Shown: positions 9,822-20,115, numbered from the stretch's first letter. The stretch is 64,000 nt of DNA from Oscillatoriales cyanobacterium (GCA_004292955.1 RDXX01000037.1:62001-126000), one strand, 5' to 3'. Notes: generated from the sequence alone by a model not told the origin. Translations and numbers: made by a program.

Positions 9822-11006
9822 ATGTCAAGAATTGAGACTAGAACTGAACCAATGGTGCTCAACATGGGCCCGCACCACCCATCCATGCACGGCGTACTCC
9901 GGTTAATTGTCACCCTGGACGGCGAAGACGTAGTGGACTGCGAGCCTGTTTTGGGCTATCTACACCGCGGCATGGAAAAAATTGCCGAAAACCGCACCAA
10001 CGTGATGTACGTCCCCTACGTGAGCCGCTGGGACTACGCTGCGGGGATGTTTAACGAAGCGGTGACAGTCAATGCGCCGGAAAAGTTAGCGAATATAGCT
10101 GTCCCCAAACGGGCGAGTTACATTCGGGTAATCATGCTGGAGTTGAACCGGATTGCTAACCACTTGATGTGGGTGGGGCCGTTTTTGGCAGACGTGGGCG
10201 CGCAAACTCCCTTTTTCTACACTATGCGCGATCGCGAACCAATTCTCGACTTGTGGGAAGCAGCCACCGGCTACCGCATGGTAAACAACAACTACTTCCG
10301 CATCGGCGGAGTCGCAGCAGATTTACCCTACGGTTGGGTAGACAAATGCGAAGATTTCTGCGATTACTTCCTTCCCAAAATTGACGAATACGAACGTTTA
10401 ATTACCAACAATCCGATCTTCCGCCGCCGGATTGAAGGACTGGGTACGATTTCCCGCGCCGAAGCGATTAACTGGGGACTATCGGGCCCCATGTTGCGCG
10501 GTTCCGGTGTGAATTGGGATTTGCGGAAAGTTGACCATTACGAATGTTACGACGACTTCGACTGGGAAGTTTGCACCGAAGCTGCGGGCGATTGTTTAGC
10601 CCGCTACTTAGTCCGAATTCGGGAAATGCGCGAGTCAGTTAAAATCCTCTATCAAGCCTTGAAAGCACTCCCCGGCGGCCCTTACGAAAACTTGGAAGCC
10701 AAGCGCTTAGAAAGCGGGCCAAAATCTGAGTGGAACAGTTTCGACTATCAGTTTATTGGCAAAAAAGTAGCGCCAACTTTCAAGATTCCTAAGGGCGAAC
10801 ATTACGTGCGTGTTGAAAGCGGCAAGGGTGAGTTGGGAATCTATATTATCGGCGATGACAGCGTGTTTCCTTGGCGCTGGAAGATTCGCGCTGCGGATTT
10901 CAATAATTTGCAGATTTTGCCCCACATCGTGCGCGGTGTAAAGATTGCGGACTTGGTGGCGATTCTGGGCAGTATCGATATTATCATGGGTTCTGTCGAT
11001 CGCTAG
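9822..11006 (+). CDS. ndhH: NAD(P)H-quinone oxidoreductase subunit H
   Basis: [41 protein letters not shown]-terminal [17 protein letters not shown]. Confidence 0.98.
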   Translation: MSRIETRTEPMVLNMGPHHPSMHGVLRLIVTLDGEDVVDCEPVLGYLHRGMEKIAENRTNVMYVPYVSRWDYAAGMFNEAVTVNAPEKLANIAVPKRASYIRVIMLELNRIANHLMWVGPFLADVGAQTPFFYTMRDREPILDLWEAATGYRMVNNNYFRIGGVAADLPYGWVDKCEDFCDYFLPKIDEYERLITNNPIFRRRIEGLGTISRAEAINWGLSGPMLRGSGVNWDLRKVDHYECYDDFDWEVCTEAAGDCLARYLVRIREMRESVKILYQALKALPGGPYENLEAKRLESGPKSEWNSFDYQFIGKKVAPTFKIPKGEHYVRVESGKGELGIYIIGDDSVFPWRWKIRAADFNNLQILPHIVRGVKIADLVAILGSIDIIMGSVDR

Positions 11007-11100
11007 ATGAAAAAGGGCGATCGTATTTTTGGGCTATTTGCTAAAAAGTGCGATCTCCCTTTTTTTGAATCCTCGATCGGCTACTATAAACTATGGAATC

Positions 11101-11772
11101 TCAACAATAAAAATCATAGCTAAAAATTACTTGAGATCCGCACTGCGTGCAAATATACTCACTAATATCCTCATCTACTCTTAACCAGCGCAAGTTTGTG
11201 CTGTTGCAGTAGGGGCAATACTGAGTGACAGATAAACTTTCAGTGGGGATACACTGCCATTTTGGTAAATTAACAGCTACCTCTGACTCTAGGGAAGTTA
11301 ATGTATTAACAGGTAAACTCCATACCCTATCTAGTAATTCATTGACTTTGAAACTTAATTCATTAACATTTTCAACCCACAAATAGCCGCAGCGGACAGC
11401 ACGACAGATCGAAACGTTTCTCTCTTCTTCAATAAATATAGAGTTTCCCTTGGGATCGATCGCCTCGCATTTCCACAATGTTAATACTATAGGAACTTCT
11501 TGTGCGTAATTCACTATCAAAGCCGGGATATCGTTTAGTTGATGTTCTGTAAAACAAGCCACCCATATATCGCCGGCAATTCTCTTGCATCTTTCTAAAG
11601 AAACGCAATTTTTTAACAAATTATCGAAGGCGATGATATCTTTGTCTACTTCATCGTGACCTAAGTAATTATTGCGTCTTTTTGTGTCTGCAAGATCGAA
11701 GATAACTAAATAAGCTGGTAATAATAACTCGCTTGAATTTTTGAACTCTTCTAAACAAGACTCTCTCGACAT
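11101..11772 (-). CDS. hypothetical protein with C-terminal zinc ribbon
   Basis: CPYCNSTNLRWL...YICTQCGSQ; N-terminal segment YLVIFDLADTKRRNNYLG resembles a degenerate cyclase/GGDEF-like fold. Confidence 0.6.
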   Translation of the reverse strand: MSRESCLEEFKNSSELLLPAYLVIFDLADTKRRNNYLGHDEVDKDIIAFDNLLKNCVSLERCKRIAGDIWVACFTEHQLNDIPALIVNYAQEVPIVLTLWKCEAIDPKGNSIFIEEERNVSICRAVRCGYLWVENVNELSFKVNELLDRVWSLPVNTLTSLESEVAVNLPKWQCIPTESLSVTQYCPYCNSTNLRWLRVDEDISEYICTQCGSQVIFSYDFYC

Positions 11773-12019
11773 ACAGAAGGATTATATTTAAAAGCTAAGG
11801 CTAGCTTATCACAGCGAGCGAAAATTGCCAATCTCAAATCTCAATTTTGCGATCGGCGTCAAAATGATATAATAAATTTTGAAAAATAGAGATGTTACAG
11901 AATGAATGCCAAATTTATGAACATCAAAATTTCTCTCTTTTCTCTTCCTCTGTGTCCTCTGCGCCCTCTGCGGTTAAAAAATCTTTATTTCCTCAATAAA
12001 ATAACATCAACTATAAACT

Positions 12020-13234
12020 ATGACAGTCCAGCAATTAGATATTAACGATAGCAACCCCGAACTCTGCGCTTTAATCAGCGAAAGAATTGCCGCCAGTCCC
12101 CAGCAGCGCATTACCTTTGCGGAATATATGGACTTGGCACTATATCACCCGCAGTATGGTTACTATAATGGCGATCGACCGAACATCGGCAAACAAGGCG
12201 ATTTTATCACGTCGCCTCATTGGAGCGCAGATTTTGCTGAGGTTTTGGGCGAGCAATTTGTGGAAATGTGGCAAATTCTCGGCAAACCTCATCATTTTAC
12301 TATAGTAGAAATGGGTGCGGGGCGGGGAACCTTTGCCACACATTTACTGCAATACCTGCAACGACAACATCCCGATTTATTTAAAATATTAGAATACATT
12401 ATTGTTGAGATTTCCCCTGTACAGCAAGCGGTGCAGCAGCAAAACTTAGCTGAATTTAAAATAGTCAAGTGGTGCAAGTGGGATGAAATAGCTAATAACT
12501 CGATTGTCGGATGCTTCTTTTCTAACGAGTTAGTAGATGCTTTTCCAGTCCATCAATTTATCATCGAACAAGGGCAACTTCGGGAAATTTACGTTACCGC
12601 AAACGAAGAAAAAAACGAACAATCTGGAAGCAAGTTTATTGAAGTAGTAGGCGAGCTTTCAAATCCTAAGATTGCCGAATATTTTGATTTAGTAGGAATT
12701 GATTTATCGGCAAGTGTCTATGGGGATGGTTATCGCAGTGAAGTTAATTTAGCAGCTTTAGAGTGGATAAAAACAGTTGCAGAAAAATTGCAGCGCGGTT
12801 ATTTGTTGACAATTGATTACGGCCATCCGGCGCACCGATATTACAATCCGAGACGCACAGAGGGAACGCTGCAATGTTATTACCGCCACCGCTATCACAG
12901 CAATCCTTATATTAATGTGGGGTGGCAGGATTTAACGGCCCACGCTGATTTTACGGCGCTGGAAAAACAAGGTGAATTGTGCGGTTTGGAGATGATGGGT
13001 TTTACTCAGCAGGCTTGGTTTTTGATGGTGTTGGGTGTGGGCGATAGAATTGCTTCTCTATCTGCAAATGATGCACAAGTATTGGATTTGGCAACATTTT
13101 TACGCAGGCGGGAAGCGCTGTATCAATTGATCGATCAGATGGGTTTGGGGGGGTTTGGGGTTTTGGTGCAGTGTAAGGGGCTGAGTGAGGAGGAGAAAGG
13201 GGAAAAGCTTAAAGGCTTGAGAGTGCCAGATTAG
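12020..13234 (+). CDS. class I SAM-dependent methyltransferase (MidA/NDUFAF7, DUF185-like)
   Basis: GYYNGDRPNIGKQGDFITSPHWSADFAEVLGEQ, VEMGAGRGTFA, SNELVDAFPVHQF. Confidence 0.9.
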   Translation: MTVQQLDINDSNPELCALISERIAASPQQRITFAEYMDLALYHPQYGYYNGDRPNIGKQGDFITSPHWSADFAEVLGEQFVEMWQILGKPHHFTIVEMGAGRGTFATHLLQYLQRQHPDLFKILEYIIVEISPVQQAVQQQNLAEFKIVKWCKWDEIANNSIVGCFFSNELVDAFPVHQFIIEQGQLREIYVTANEEKNEQSGSKFIEVVGELSNPKIAEYFDLVGIDLSASVYGDGYRSEVNLAALEWIKTVAEKLQRGYLLTIDYGHPAHRYYNPRRTEGTLQCYYRHRYHSNPYINVGWQDLTAHADFTALEKQGELCGLEMMGFTQQAWFLMVLGVGDRIASLSANDAQVLDLATFLRRREALYQLIDQMGLGGFGVLVQCKGLSEEEKGEKLKGLRVPD

Positions 13235-13291
13235 TTATTTAGATGAGTTTTTAAAGTTGATATTTGGGGAGAATCTCAGTTTTGCATTTAC

Positions 13292-13349
13292 AGTGCGAGC
13301 GTCCCCGCTCGCGTGCTTGTACAAGCACGCGAGCGGGGACGCTCGCACT
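13292..13349. repeat. 58-bp perfect palindrome
   Basis: agtgcgagcgtccccgctcgcgtgcttgt / acaagcacgcgagcggggacgctcgcact, no spacer. Confidence 0.97.
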
Positions 13350-13573
13350 ACCATAAAAAATGCTTCTTGCACAGTCAACTAATACTGTTTTATAATTCTC
13401 GGAGAATCGACCTTAACAACCTCGGAGCGACGTGAAAAAAAACTTCCCAAAAGCCTCAGCTTGTTGCTGAGGCTCGCGAATTAAATAACTTACAAATTTA
13501 ATTGTTATTGTGGGACGGGCGGGACACACCACAAACTTCTGTAAATTATTTAATTCACTATCCTGAGTAATTT

Positions 13574-14191
13574 CTAGTCGATCGCAAGGCCGTATTTCTG
13601 TGCGGAGTCGAGAGAAACGTCTGGAAGATTGAGCAGCAGTTTATCCCATGTACTGTGATTTTGTAAAGCCTCTACAACTACTCGTAGCGGCTCAGATAAA
13701 ATGGTTTGAAAGTCTGCTTCTTCAGGAAACTGAATTTTAAATGCTAATTGCTCTTGAGGAGGTGTGAATTGAGCATTAACATTGTCGCGATTTCCTCTTG
13801 CATCAATGCGATACCAGCCTACTTTGGGTAAGTAAACTGCATTGAAACCGTGCAAGGTGTAGGGCGCACCTTTGTCATCAAAGCTCAATCTTTGGTAGCA
13901 AAAACCTGCGGGAATGTTGTTGGCCCTCAGCAATGCTGCTAATAGGTGACTTTTGGCAAAACAATAACCTGTTTTGTGCTTTAGTACATCGGATGCTCGA
14001 CAGGTGACGGGATTCATCTGATAGTCGTAGCTGTGGCGAATTTCGTCTCTAACCCACTCAAAACTAGATTGGGCGATCGCCTCTGATGTATGATGTTGTG
14101 ATGCTATCTTGTTCGCGAGTGCTAAAATTGCGGGATGATCGCGATCTATAATGTCAGTCGCTGCTAAATAGGTTTTGATTTCTGGAATCAT
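13574..14191 (-). CDS. transglutaminase-like domain protein
   Basis: TGYCFAKSHLLAALLRANNIPAGFCYQRL...LHGFNAVYLPKVGWYRIDARGN: Cys-His-Asp triad context. Confidence 0.85.
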   Translation of the reverse strand: MIPEIKTYLAATDIIDRDHPAILALANKIASQHHTSEAIAQSSFEWVRDEIRHSYDYQMNPVTCRASDVLKHKTGYCFAKSHLLAALLRANNIPAGFCYQRLSFDDKGAPYTLHGFNAVYLPKVGWYRIDARGNRDNVNAQFTPPQEQLAFKIQFPEEADFQTILSEPLRVVVEALQNHSTWDKLLLNLPDVSLDSAQKYGLAID

Positions 14192-14711
14192 TTTTCTGAT
14201 AGCCTTTCTGCCTGAGAACTGCTACAATCTTCTCATAAACCTGATGATTCTCCCAATCGAAGCAGCAAAAAGTTATGTTTTGAGGAGCGCCGTTTTTTTG
14301 CATTTCTTCGTAGCAGATTTTGACTGCAATCTCACCTGCTAAATCCTTAGGATATTTGTAAATGCCGGTGCTAATGCAAGGAAATGCGATACTCTCGAAC
14401 TTTTGCTCGATCGCGATTTCCATACATTTGCGGTAACATTGGGCTAAGAGTTCGGGTTCTCCGCAGTCGCCTCCTTGCCATACGGGGCCTACGGTGTGGA
14501 TGATGAAGCGCGCAGGTAAGCGATATCCTTTTGTGAGTTTAGCATCCCCGGTTTTGCATCCTCGGAGCGATCGACATTCGTCAACAAGTTCCGGGCCTGC
14601 TGCTTTGTGGATTGCGCCATCTACTCCACCACCTCCAAGCAAACTGGTATTTGCAGCATTGACGATCGCGTCTACTTTCAGTTGTGTGATGTTGCCTAAA
14701 ATAACTTGCAT
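14154..14711 (-). CDS. macro domain (ADP-ribose-binding) protein
   Basis: VDAIVNAANTSLLGGGGVDGAIHKAAG, FIIHTVGPVW, AFPCISTGIYKYP. Confidence 0.93.
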   Translation of the reverse strand: MQVILGNITQLKVDAIVNAANTSLLGGGGVDGAIHKAAGPELVDECRSLRGCKTGDAKLTKGYRLPARFIIHTVGPVWQGGDCGEPELLAQCYRKCMEIAIEQKFESIAFPCISTGIYKYPKDLAGEIAVKICYEEMQKNGAPQNITFCCFDWENHQVYEKIVAVLRQKGYQKNDSRNQNLFSSD

Positions 14712-14796
14712 AAAAATAATTAAGCTTTAAAAGTCCATACCTATAATGATACAGAGAGAGTGGGTGCGATCGCAAAATGAACAATTTGGAATCGCA

Positions 14797-15654
14797 TCAA
14801 ATCCCAGATTCAGTACAAGCTAGATTCAAATCATCAATCAACCCCAATCGTTGCGCCCAGTCTGTTAAGTAACCCCGATCCAAATGCTCAGATTGGACTT
14901 TCAGAATTCCCAAAACATCATTCCATTGTTTTTGAGACTTAGATTGTTGCCGCCAGAGCAGTTTTGCCAACACAATATCTTCAGGAGAAGCAATCCAAAA
15001 TTGTTCTACACCAGCTTCGTCAAGGGCTTCTAGTCGTCGCCTTGTCATTTTTGAGCGATCGAACTCAGTATCAGAATTCAGCACGATATCGGCGTTTAAT
15101 ACGGAAGTCATGTGAGTGACACTCAACACCATCCCTCTGCCCTTTTGAATATCTTCTACCGAACCTGGAGGGCAGTAAAAACCAGCCGTTTCTAGTGCTT
15201 CAACTAATCGAAAAATATTGTCCCGGAGTAATTCAATTACTAAATCTAAATCCCGTGTCGTTCTAGGATCGCCATAGACAGAAGCGGCAACGCCTCCTGT
15301 AATATAATAAGGAATAGATAATGTTTGAAAAATTGGGTGCAACAGTCGGGCGATGTGGCTGGGGTCTTGCGTCCACATAGAGGGTTCACTGGTGGGGGTT
15401 AAAATTGGCAGCCATTTGCTACGTAAGATCGATCGGGCAAATCGCTCTTTGTAAGTTGAGGGACAAGCTTTTTTCATGCCGCGCAAGCTAACAGTTTTTG
15501 CCCAACGATTTAATTTTACCCCTATTTGCCAGCGTTGGGAATTGGTGAGTTGTCGCAGTAGGTAGAAATCAATTGCATCAGCTTCAGGAGTTTTATCATC
15601 TGACTGGGGACGATATCCAGGTTTGATGGATATTTTCGGTATGGATTGAATCAT
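14797..15654 (-). CDS. nucleotidyltransferase-fold protein
   Basis: YYITGGVAASVYGDPRTTRDLDLVIE. Confidence 0.75.
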   Translation of the reverse strand: MIQSIPKISIKPGYRPQSDDKTPEADAIDFYLLRQLTNSQRWQIGVKLNRWAKTVSLRGMKKACPSTYKERFARSILRSKWLPILTPTSEPSMWTQDPSHIARLLHPIFQTLSIPYYITGGVAASVYGDPRTTRDLDLVIELLRDNIFRLVEALETAGFYCPPGSVEDIQKGRGMVLSVTHMTSVLNADIVLNSDTEFDRSKMTRRRLEALDEAGVEQFWIASPEDIVLAKLLWRQQSKSQKQWNDVLGILKVQSEHLDRGYLTDWAQRLGLIDDLNLACTESGI

Positions 15655-15736
15655 TTTGCTTGTTGATTTCCCTAGTTCTATACATGATATCAGTTAACAA
15701 GTCTAACCACATAATTGCCGTATTCTTGATGATCAA

Positions 15737-16093
15737 CTACTCATCAAGAATCATATTTTCAAACAAAATAGGTTCAATTCTCTTCAAGACTTCTTTAACT
15801 AAATCTTCTGGACATTCACCGATCGAACTTGCTTGCCTTGCGCGATAATCTTGCATAACGTAGTTGATCTGTCATAATTACACCTGTCACCGCTTCACCT
15901 TCTGGAATGGGAACATAAAACGGATTTTTTCGTTGTGTGGTGCTAATCGGACAGACAAACACAAACCCCATTTTTTGGTTAAATTTAGTTTGACTCACAA
16001 CCAGTGCAGGTCGAGTACCCATTTGTTCGTGTCCGGCTTGAGGATCGAAATTGAGGCGAATAAAATGACCTCGTTCGGGGATGTAGTTTACCA
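15737..16093 (-). pseudogene. mazF: MazF-family toxin, frameshifted
   Basis: VNYIPERGHFIRLNFDPQAGHEQMGTRPALVVSQ...VIMTDQLR in one frame; C-terminal DYRARQASSIGECPEDLVKEVLKRIEPILF continues in a second frame after one extra nt near 15855. Confidence 0.8.
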
Positions 16094-16336
16094 AACTTCT
16101 TCTCCTTCTGGTTTCCCCCAAGAGATTTCTTCGCTGGGTTCTATTTCGCCTGCCAATAGTTCATCTAGGGTATATTTGGAAATTTTCTGATTTACAGGTT
16201 CTATGACCATTTTTCCATTTTCTATACTGCAAATTACGGAATCATCTGCTTTCAGATTGAACAATTTTACAATATAGTCTGGTATTGGCAAAGCTAAGGA
16301 ATTACCCAAGTTGCTGAGGTGTATTTTTGCTGTCAT
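16088..16336 (-). CDS. mazE: MazE/AbrB-type antitoxin
   Basis: IHLSNLGNSLALPIPDYIVKLFNL; ends at the start of the mazF-like gene. Confidence 0.85.
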   Translation of the reverse strand: MTAKIHLSNLGNSLALPIPDYIVKLFNLKADDSVICSIENGKMVIEPVNQKISKYTLDELLAGEIEPSEEISWGKPEGEEVW

Positions 16337-16404
16337 ACATTTGCGATTTTAATGCTCAGGTTTATCTATTATAACCGCTAGATAAGGTTGGGCGCGATCG
16401 GGCG

Positions 16405-16518
16405 CAGGGGTTCAGAAACCGGGTTTCTTCGTAAAATCTCGTGGGGAGGCGTCAATTGTCGCAGAAACCCGGTTTCTTGGATTTCGCGGGGGGACTCAGA
16501 AACGGGGTTTCTTCACAA
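16405..16518. repeat. REP palindromes AGAAACC(G/C)GGTTTCT, 3 copies, one degenerate
   Basis: tcagaaaccgggtttctt ... gcagaaacccggtttcttgg ... tcagaaacggggtttctt. Confidence 0.9.
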
Positions 16519-16531
16519 ACCTAGTCAACTA

Positions 16532-16756
16532 TTAAAGTTGAAACAAGGGGAGGGTTTGTCCGGTAATTGCCTCATGGAAGCCTTGCTGAATCCCTTCGAG
16601 GACTGTTTCAATGGGGTCATCATCAGGATCGATGTCAGTATCTTCCGGTACTAAAACAATAATCCTAACGTGGCTGTGGTTGGCAAAAGCAAGGGGGCGA
16701 TCGATACAAAGCATTCCTCGATCGTCAATTTTTCCAGTAGTTTCAATCGCTTTCAT
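16532..16756 (-). CDS. small antitoxin-like protein
   Basis: MKAIETTGKIDDRGMLCIDRPLAFANHSHVRIIVLVPE, resembles small cyanobacterial antitoxins; no partner toxin next to it. Confidence 0.5.
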   Translation of the reverse strand: MKAIETTGKIDDRGMLCIDRPLAFANHSHVRIIVLVPEDTDIDPDDDPIETVLEGIQQGFHEAITGQTLPLFQL

Positions 16757-16778
16757 AATATCAGAAACTCGATACAGT

Positions 16779-17079
16779 TCACTCAGAGAATAAATCTTCT
16801 AAATCTCGGTAGCCGCTAACAACCCGCAGAACTTCAATTCCTGCTTCGATCGCACTGTAGAAAATTAGGTAATCATCGATCGGAAAACTCCGTACATTTT
16901 CCATTAACTCATCCCGATTGCGTCCCAGAAGGAGGAAACTTCGAGAGAGTTTGACACTTATTGTTAATTCTGTCCAGAAAGCTTTCTGCTGCATCAAAAC
17001 CGCTGCGATCGGCAATATAGTCCATAATGTTTTCTATATCCCGACTTGCCGGAACTGTAAATCTACAAATCTGATTCAT
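16779..17079 (-). pseudogene. parE: ParE/RelE-type toxin, frameshifted
   Basis: MNQICRFTVPASRDIENIMDYIADRSGFDAAESFLDRINNKCQTLSKFPPSG then frame change to GRNRDELMENVRSFPIDDYLIFYSAIEAGIEVLRVVSGYRDLEDLF; total length 3n+1. Confidence 0.85.
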
Positions 17080-17334
17080 CTATCTGCTTGCGTGCGTGCG
17101 ACGTTGTTGCAGCTTTAAGCGCAAACTCCGAAACATATCTTCAGCATTAATTACTTCACTTCGATCGGCCGCATCCATTCCCAGACGAATTTCTTGCTGG
17201 AGTTCTTTGAAGCGTCCTTTATAAATATGCTCCCATTTATCTGACTGCAAGAGTTTGATGAAAGCTAAGACTTCTTGTTGCTGGTCTGGCGATAAGACCT
17301 TCACATTTTCCAAAATGGCTTGTTCGACGGTCAT
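17080..17334 (-). CDS. antitoxin partner of the ParE-like gene
   Basis: MTVEQAILENVKVLSPDQQQEVLAFIKLLQ...GMDAADRSEVINAEDMFRSLR; stop codon abuts toxin ATG. Confidence 0.75.
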   Translation of the reverse strand: MTVEQAILENVKVLSPDQQQEVLAFIKLLQSDKWEHIYKGRFKELQQEIRLGMDAADRSEVINAEDMFRSLRLKLQQRRTHASR

Positions 17335-17714
17335 AATTATCCCTTTTTTTTGATTGTTATTCTACAATCTAGTAACAACATTATATCGCACGGGTGGCTT
17401 GACAGCAATTCAGGGGTGAGTTCAATTGCGATCGGTTGTCGATCGCTCAATTAAATCGCAAATAACTTCCAGGTAGCGTCGCAACTGCTACAGTATTTCC
17501 CAACAAATCGAAAAACTAAATGATTAATAAAATAGTCAATTTGACTCATCTCATCTAGATTAATCTATTTTTATGCTATCGTCTGATTTTATTAAAGAGT
17601 AGCTCACCGACTTGTGCTACCGTCTAGGGGTTGCGATTGGCTTCCCTGGTGTCGCAGGCGATCGCGAGCCGGAAAAAATCCCATCCTCTTATCCCACATT
17701 CCCAATCCTCCATT

Positions 17715-19268
17715 ATGATAGCTAAAAACTCTCCCACAATTGGACTGATTGAACCTCCAGCAACGGGACTCTATGATGCAGAAGGTAAAAATTGGACTTC
17801 TTTATACAGACATCGTTCCTTAATCAGCAAGCAAGTTTTGATTCCTGACTTGCAAGCAGGAGGATTTGATGCCCGATTGGTCAACCTCAGAGACGACAAT
17901 TATAGTGAAGAATTTGGGGAAATTGTCTGGAAAGGGATGACCCTGCGGAAAACTTACGTTGGGGGCAAAATTGCTGCCCTAGATCCCCAGGCCTTCGATG
18001 CTTGGGGCATTACAGTGAATTTCTCCCAAGACCGTCAAGTCACTTGTATGGTGATTGAGCATCTGGCTAAGGGAGGTCGTCCCATTGTCGTTGGTGGGTC
18101 GGATGCTTTCGCTGAACCGCACCACTACTTGAAGGCTGGCGCAGCAGCAGTCGTTCAGGATAAATCTGGGGCAGCGAATTGGGCTATTTTTGACTATGTA
18201 CTGGGAAAAACCCCACGAGAAGAACTCACGGGTGTCATTCTCGCAGATGGTAGACAGTATCCCAGGAAGGCTAAAGCCAAAAGTCCAGAGGAGTGGGCAC
18301 TACCATCGGTGGAAGTGGCGCGGGAGTGTTTAGGGACACTGCCCAATGTCCAGGGAACTGTTCCAGTAGGTTCGTTGGTAGCTGACATTGGTTGCGATCG
18401 CACCTGCGATTTTTGCATGACACCTACCTACGGCACTGGCTTTCGGAGAATGTCTCCTGAAACATCCCTCAAATGGTTGGCGATTCAGAAAGAAGCGGGG
18501 GCTCGATCGATCAATATCGGTTCCGATCAATTCCTCGCCCGTGGACTCTTTCCTGAGGGGCGACAAGAGATCCTCGACATTACCAATGGTGCGCGGGAGA
18601 TGGGAATAACTCTGATGTGGCCCAATGGTTTAGAACTGAGGAAAACAACTCTCGGCGCTGGGCGTAACTATGAAAGCAGCGACCTCAGACCTGACGAAGA
18701 ACTGATTGAAGCACTGTTTGGCTGGGACGGCAAAGTCGGTTGTCCTTTGGCTTATATCCCTGCCGAACGTCCCGTTTTTGGACGAGAAGCTTACAAGAAG
18801 CTCCTTCCTTGGCAAGAGCATTGTACCTTGATGAAATCTGTGGTCAGAACTGGTGTACCTGTGATTGCTTATGGGATCATTATCGGGCTACCCGACGATG
18901 ACCATGAGGACTTGTTACTTCTTGAGGAAGCCATCTCAGAATTGGTCGATGAACTGGTAGAGATTAACCCGCAATTGGAATTTCAGACTTCGTGCTACAG
19001 CATTATTCCCTTGCCCGGAACTCCGCAATCTTATGACTTACGGAAATCAGGAATGCTACAGTTTGAAGACCCCTGTCTTTGGGGGGTATGGACAACGACT
19101 TCCAATACTAAGCACCTTACCTACGAGCAGGTTTCCGATTGGCAAATTCGTCTATCTAAGATTCGGAGATCTCCGTCTGAATTTACCAACTATAACGGCG
19201 AATATTCAGCGATGGTTAGTGACGCTTCCTCCGACGACTCAAAGGTTGTGTTGGCAAATTTGAACTAA
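17715..19268 (+). CDS. cobalamin-binding-type radical SAM protein
   Basis: GCDRTCDFCMTPTYG (CxxxCxxC) plus N-terminal B12-binding-like region; start placed at the internal Met (MIAKNSPTIGLIEPP). Confidence 0.85.
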   Translation: MIAKNSPTIGLIEPPATGLYDAEGKNWTSLYRHRSLISKQVLIPDLQAGGFDARLVNLRDDNYSEEFGEIVWKGMTLRKTYVGGKIAALDPQAFDAWGITVNFSQDRQVTCMVIEHLAKGGRPIVVGGSDAFAEPHHYLKAGAAAVVQDKSGAANWAIFDYVLGKTPREELTGVILADGRQYPRKAKAKSPEEWALPSVEVARECLGTLPNVQGTVPVGSLVADIGCDRTCDFCMTPTYGTGFRRMSPETSLKWLAIQKEAGARSINIGSDQFLARGLFPEGRQEILDITNGAREMGITLMWPNGLELRKTTLGAGRNYESSDLRPDEELIEALFGWDGKVGCPLAYIPAERPVFGREAYKKLLPWQEHCTLMKSVVRTGVPVIAYGIIIGLPDDDHEDLLLLEEAISELVDELVEINPQLEFQTSCYSIIPLPGTPQSYDLRKSGMLQFEDPCLWGVWTTTSNTKHLTYEQVSDWQIRLSKIRRSPSEFTNYNGEYSAMVSDASSDDSKVVLANLN

Positions 19269-19459
19269 ACACCGCTCGTGGGAGATTACATCGGCGAATT
19301 TGCGAGCGAGGATGAAGAAAATGAAGAGGAATCTGAGGTATAATCAATGCCTTTTTGACGCTTAGCAGAACGCTCGATTTCCCAAGGTACAAGCGATCGC
19401 CCCAAACCCGGTTTCTCGGATTAGCGTGCGGGTTTCAGAAACCGGGTTTCTGTGACAAT

Positions 19460-19660
19460 TCAAATTGCGGGCGATCGCAAATAACTTCCAGGTAGCGTCG
19501 CAACTGCTACAGTATTTCCCAACAGATCGAAGAACTCAACGCTATAACCTATTTCTAGTCCTTCAATGTGATGCTGTTCGACCACTGTACCGATATCGCC
19601 GGTATCAAGTCCTTCTTCTGGAATGTTGCACAGCAAGATGACATCTGAATAAAGTTTCAT
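19460..19660 (-). CDS. DUF4926-family small protein, copy 1
   Basis: SDVILLCNIPEEGLDTGDIGTVVEQHHIEGLEIGYSVEFFDLLGNTVAVATL. Confidence 0.8.
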   Translation of the reverse strand: MKLYSDVILLCNIPEEGLDTGDIGTVVEQHHIEGLEIGYSVEFFDLLGNTVAVATLPGSYLRSPAI

Positions 19661-19666
19661 AAACTG

Positions 19667-20011
19667 CTAGGAAACTACTGCAAAATCGGTGTATTGCCGC
19701 ATTCCAGGCTCGTGAAATGCCAAGACAATATCTTCCTTGGGAACTCCTGCACGCACCAAATCCGTTGCAATCCCATCTTCTGTCCAGTCTTCCTCAATCC
19801 AGAATTTACGATCGCGAATCCGAACATATACAGTCATGCCGGTAATTCGTTCTCCCTTTTGCCAGCCCAGATTCATCCACATATAATGACCGTTTTGTTC
19901 GTCGGTAATTAAGAATGTTTCGATGTCTGGTTGAGGACGGCGATTAGACAATTCTACATACTCGGTTAAAATCCGTTTGATTAGCTTGGGATACTCGGTT
20001 AGTTTATCCAT
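19667..20011 (-). CDS. xisI: XisI-family protein (fdxN element excision controlling factor-like)
   Basis: MDKLTEYPKLIKRIL...RIRDRKFWIEEDWTEDGIATDLVRAGVPKEDIVLAFHEPGMRQYTDFA. Confidence 0.93.
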   Translation of the reverse strand: MDKLTEYPKLIKRILTEYVELSNRRPQPDIETFLITDEQNGHYMWMNLGWQKGERITGMTVYVRIRDRKFWIEEDWTEDGIATDLVRAGVPKEDIVLAFHEPGMRQYTDFAVVS

Positions 20012-20013
20012 TG

Positions 20014-20115
20014 TACTATTTCCTCTACTTCTGTATTGACGACAATTAGCGGAAGTTGATGTCTGTTTACAATTAATTGAATCGCATCTTGAGTGAAGAA
20101 GGTTCTATAGCTGAC
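20014..20115 (-). pseudogene. xisH: 3' remnant of xisH
   Basis: Reverse translation ...YRTFFTQDAIQLIVNRHQLPLIVVNTEVEEIVQWIN matches the XisH C-terminus; N-terminal part missing. Confidence 0.75.
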
